A stretch of 5,693 nucleotides of DNA from Nocardioidaceae bacterium (GTDB lineage Bacteria; Actinomycetota; Actinomycetes; Propionibacteriales; Nocardioidaceae): NCBI GenBank assembly GCA_013813125.1, contig JACCSH010000105.1:1-5693 (forward strand), read 5' to 3'. Shown piece after piece: positions 5,301 through 5,693 of this stretch. The translations under genes and the position numbers were made by a program. The notes under the pieces are model-generated. The model had not been told where the DNA came from. It made no database searches and saw nothing but the letters and a program-made list of their open reading frames with translations. Within the stretch, counting starts at the first letter, position 1. Each line of letters opens with the position of its first letter.

Positions 5301-5693
5301 TCAGAAGCCGCCTTCGGCTGCCGCTTGGATGTCGGCCAGCACCTCGGCTGGGTCAGCGCCTTGGGCGATGGTGCCGATCTGTTGCTGGATGGCACCTTGG
5401 GTGGTTGGCCATGCGGGGTTGGTGCTCGGGTAGAACTGTGCCGAGGGCAGCAGCTCGAGGAAGGTCTGGATCGACTCCTTATCTGCCAGCGCGTCTGATC
5501 CGGACTGGGTGGTCGGCAAGAAGCCCTCGGCGTCGACGAACGTGGTGTACACCTCGGGCGAGAAGAAGAAGTCGAGGAACGCCGTGATGGCTTCTTGGTT
5601 GTCGCCGTCGTTCTTGAACGCCATCAGGTGGTCGGCAACGCCGAGTGTGACCGGAGAGCCGTCCGCGGTGGGAATCGCGGCCGTGTCGTAATT
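5301..5693 (-). CDS. Extracellular solute-binding protein, family 1, C-terminal part (cut by window edge)
   Basis: The frame is open from the right edge to TGA at 5301-5303, giving 130 residues of the C-terminus. Visible family features are GSPVTLGVADHLMAFKN near the start, then AITAFLDFFFSPEVYTTFVDAEGFLPTT, and a Trp-containing loop (STNPAWPTTQGAIQQ). The ending AEVLADIQAAAEGGF is typical of MalE/UgpB-like proteins. These proteins capture a sugar or related solute outside the membrane and deliver it to the permease pair. In Gram-positive bacteria they are usually lipoproteins; the signal peptide and lipobox lie beyond the right edge and cannot be checked. The gene is followed by a stem-loop and then the MalF-type permease. 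The ligand is unknown. Confidence 0.9.
   Translation of the reverse strand, partial: NYDTAAIPTADGSPVTLGVADHLMAFKNDGDNQEAITAFLDFFFSPEVYTTFVDAEGFLPTTQSGSDALADKESIQTFLELLPSAQFYPSTNPAWPTTQGAIQQQIGTIAQGADPAEVLADIQAAAEGGF

Noticed and set aside
1..5693. Search by eye for CRISPR repeats, tRNA or rRNA genes, toxin-antitoxin pairs, phage or transposase genes
   Set aside because: No regularly spaced repeats, RNA gene landmarks or mobile-element protein motifs were seen on either strand.

Overview
The window comes from a high-GC actinobacterium. The DapB protein is of the mycobacterial type in every conserved block. The genes are GC-rich at third codon positions, two of them appear to have leaderless starts, and the cut gene at the left edge has the multi-membrane-segment N-terminus seen on LytR-CpsA-Psr (LCP) proteins of actinobacteria. 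I cannot name a genus; Propionibacteriales or a neighbouring order would fit.

Left part (1-1832): cell-wall genes. The N-terminal part of an LCP-family glycopolymer transferase runs leftward off the window. It is divergent from dapB, which encodes the reductase for meso-diaminopimelate and lysine. The two share a 124-nt intergenic region. dapB is followed by a small protein with two membrane segments and one TPR-like repeat, probably in the same transcript.

Middle (1833-2595): a leftward GNAT acetyltransferase gene, convergent with the TPR gene. Its start region is the most unusual part of the window. A 32-nt tandem duplication has copied the start codon and the first ten codons. The upstream copy now forms an 11-codon open frame that ends in an ATGA overlap with the real start. 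A possible promoter lies so close to the upstream ATG that transcripts may be leaderless.

Right part (2596-5693): a leftward carbohydrate-type ABC importer operon, read from right to left. It holds a family 1 solute-binding protein (C-terminal 130 residues only), a MalF-like permease, a MalG-like permease, and a DeoR/GlpR-type repressor as the last gene. A GC-rich stem-loop sits between the binding-protein gene and the first permease gene. No ATPase is present in the window, so the importer probably uses a shared MsiK/UgpC-type ATPase encoded elsewhere, or one encoded beyond the right edge. The substrate cannot be read from the sequence.

I see no RNA genes, CRISPR arrays, insertion sequences, phage genes or complete novel system. 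Most of the window is ordinary chromosome; the duplicated start of the acetyltransferase gene is the main point of interest.
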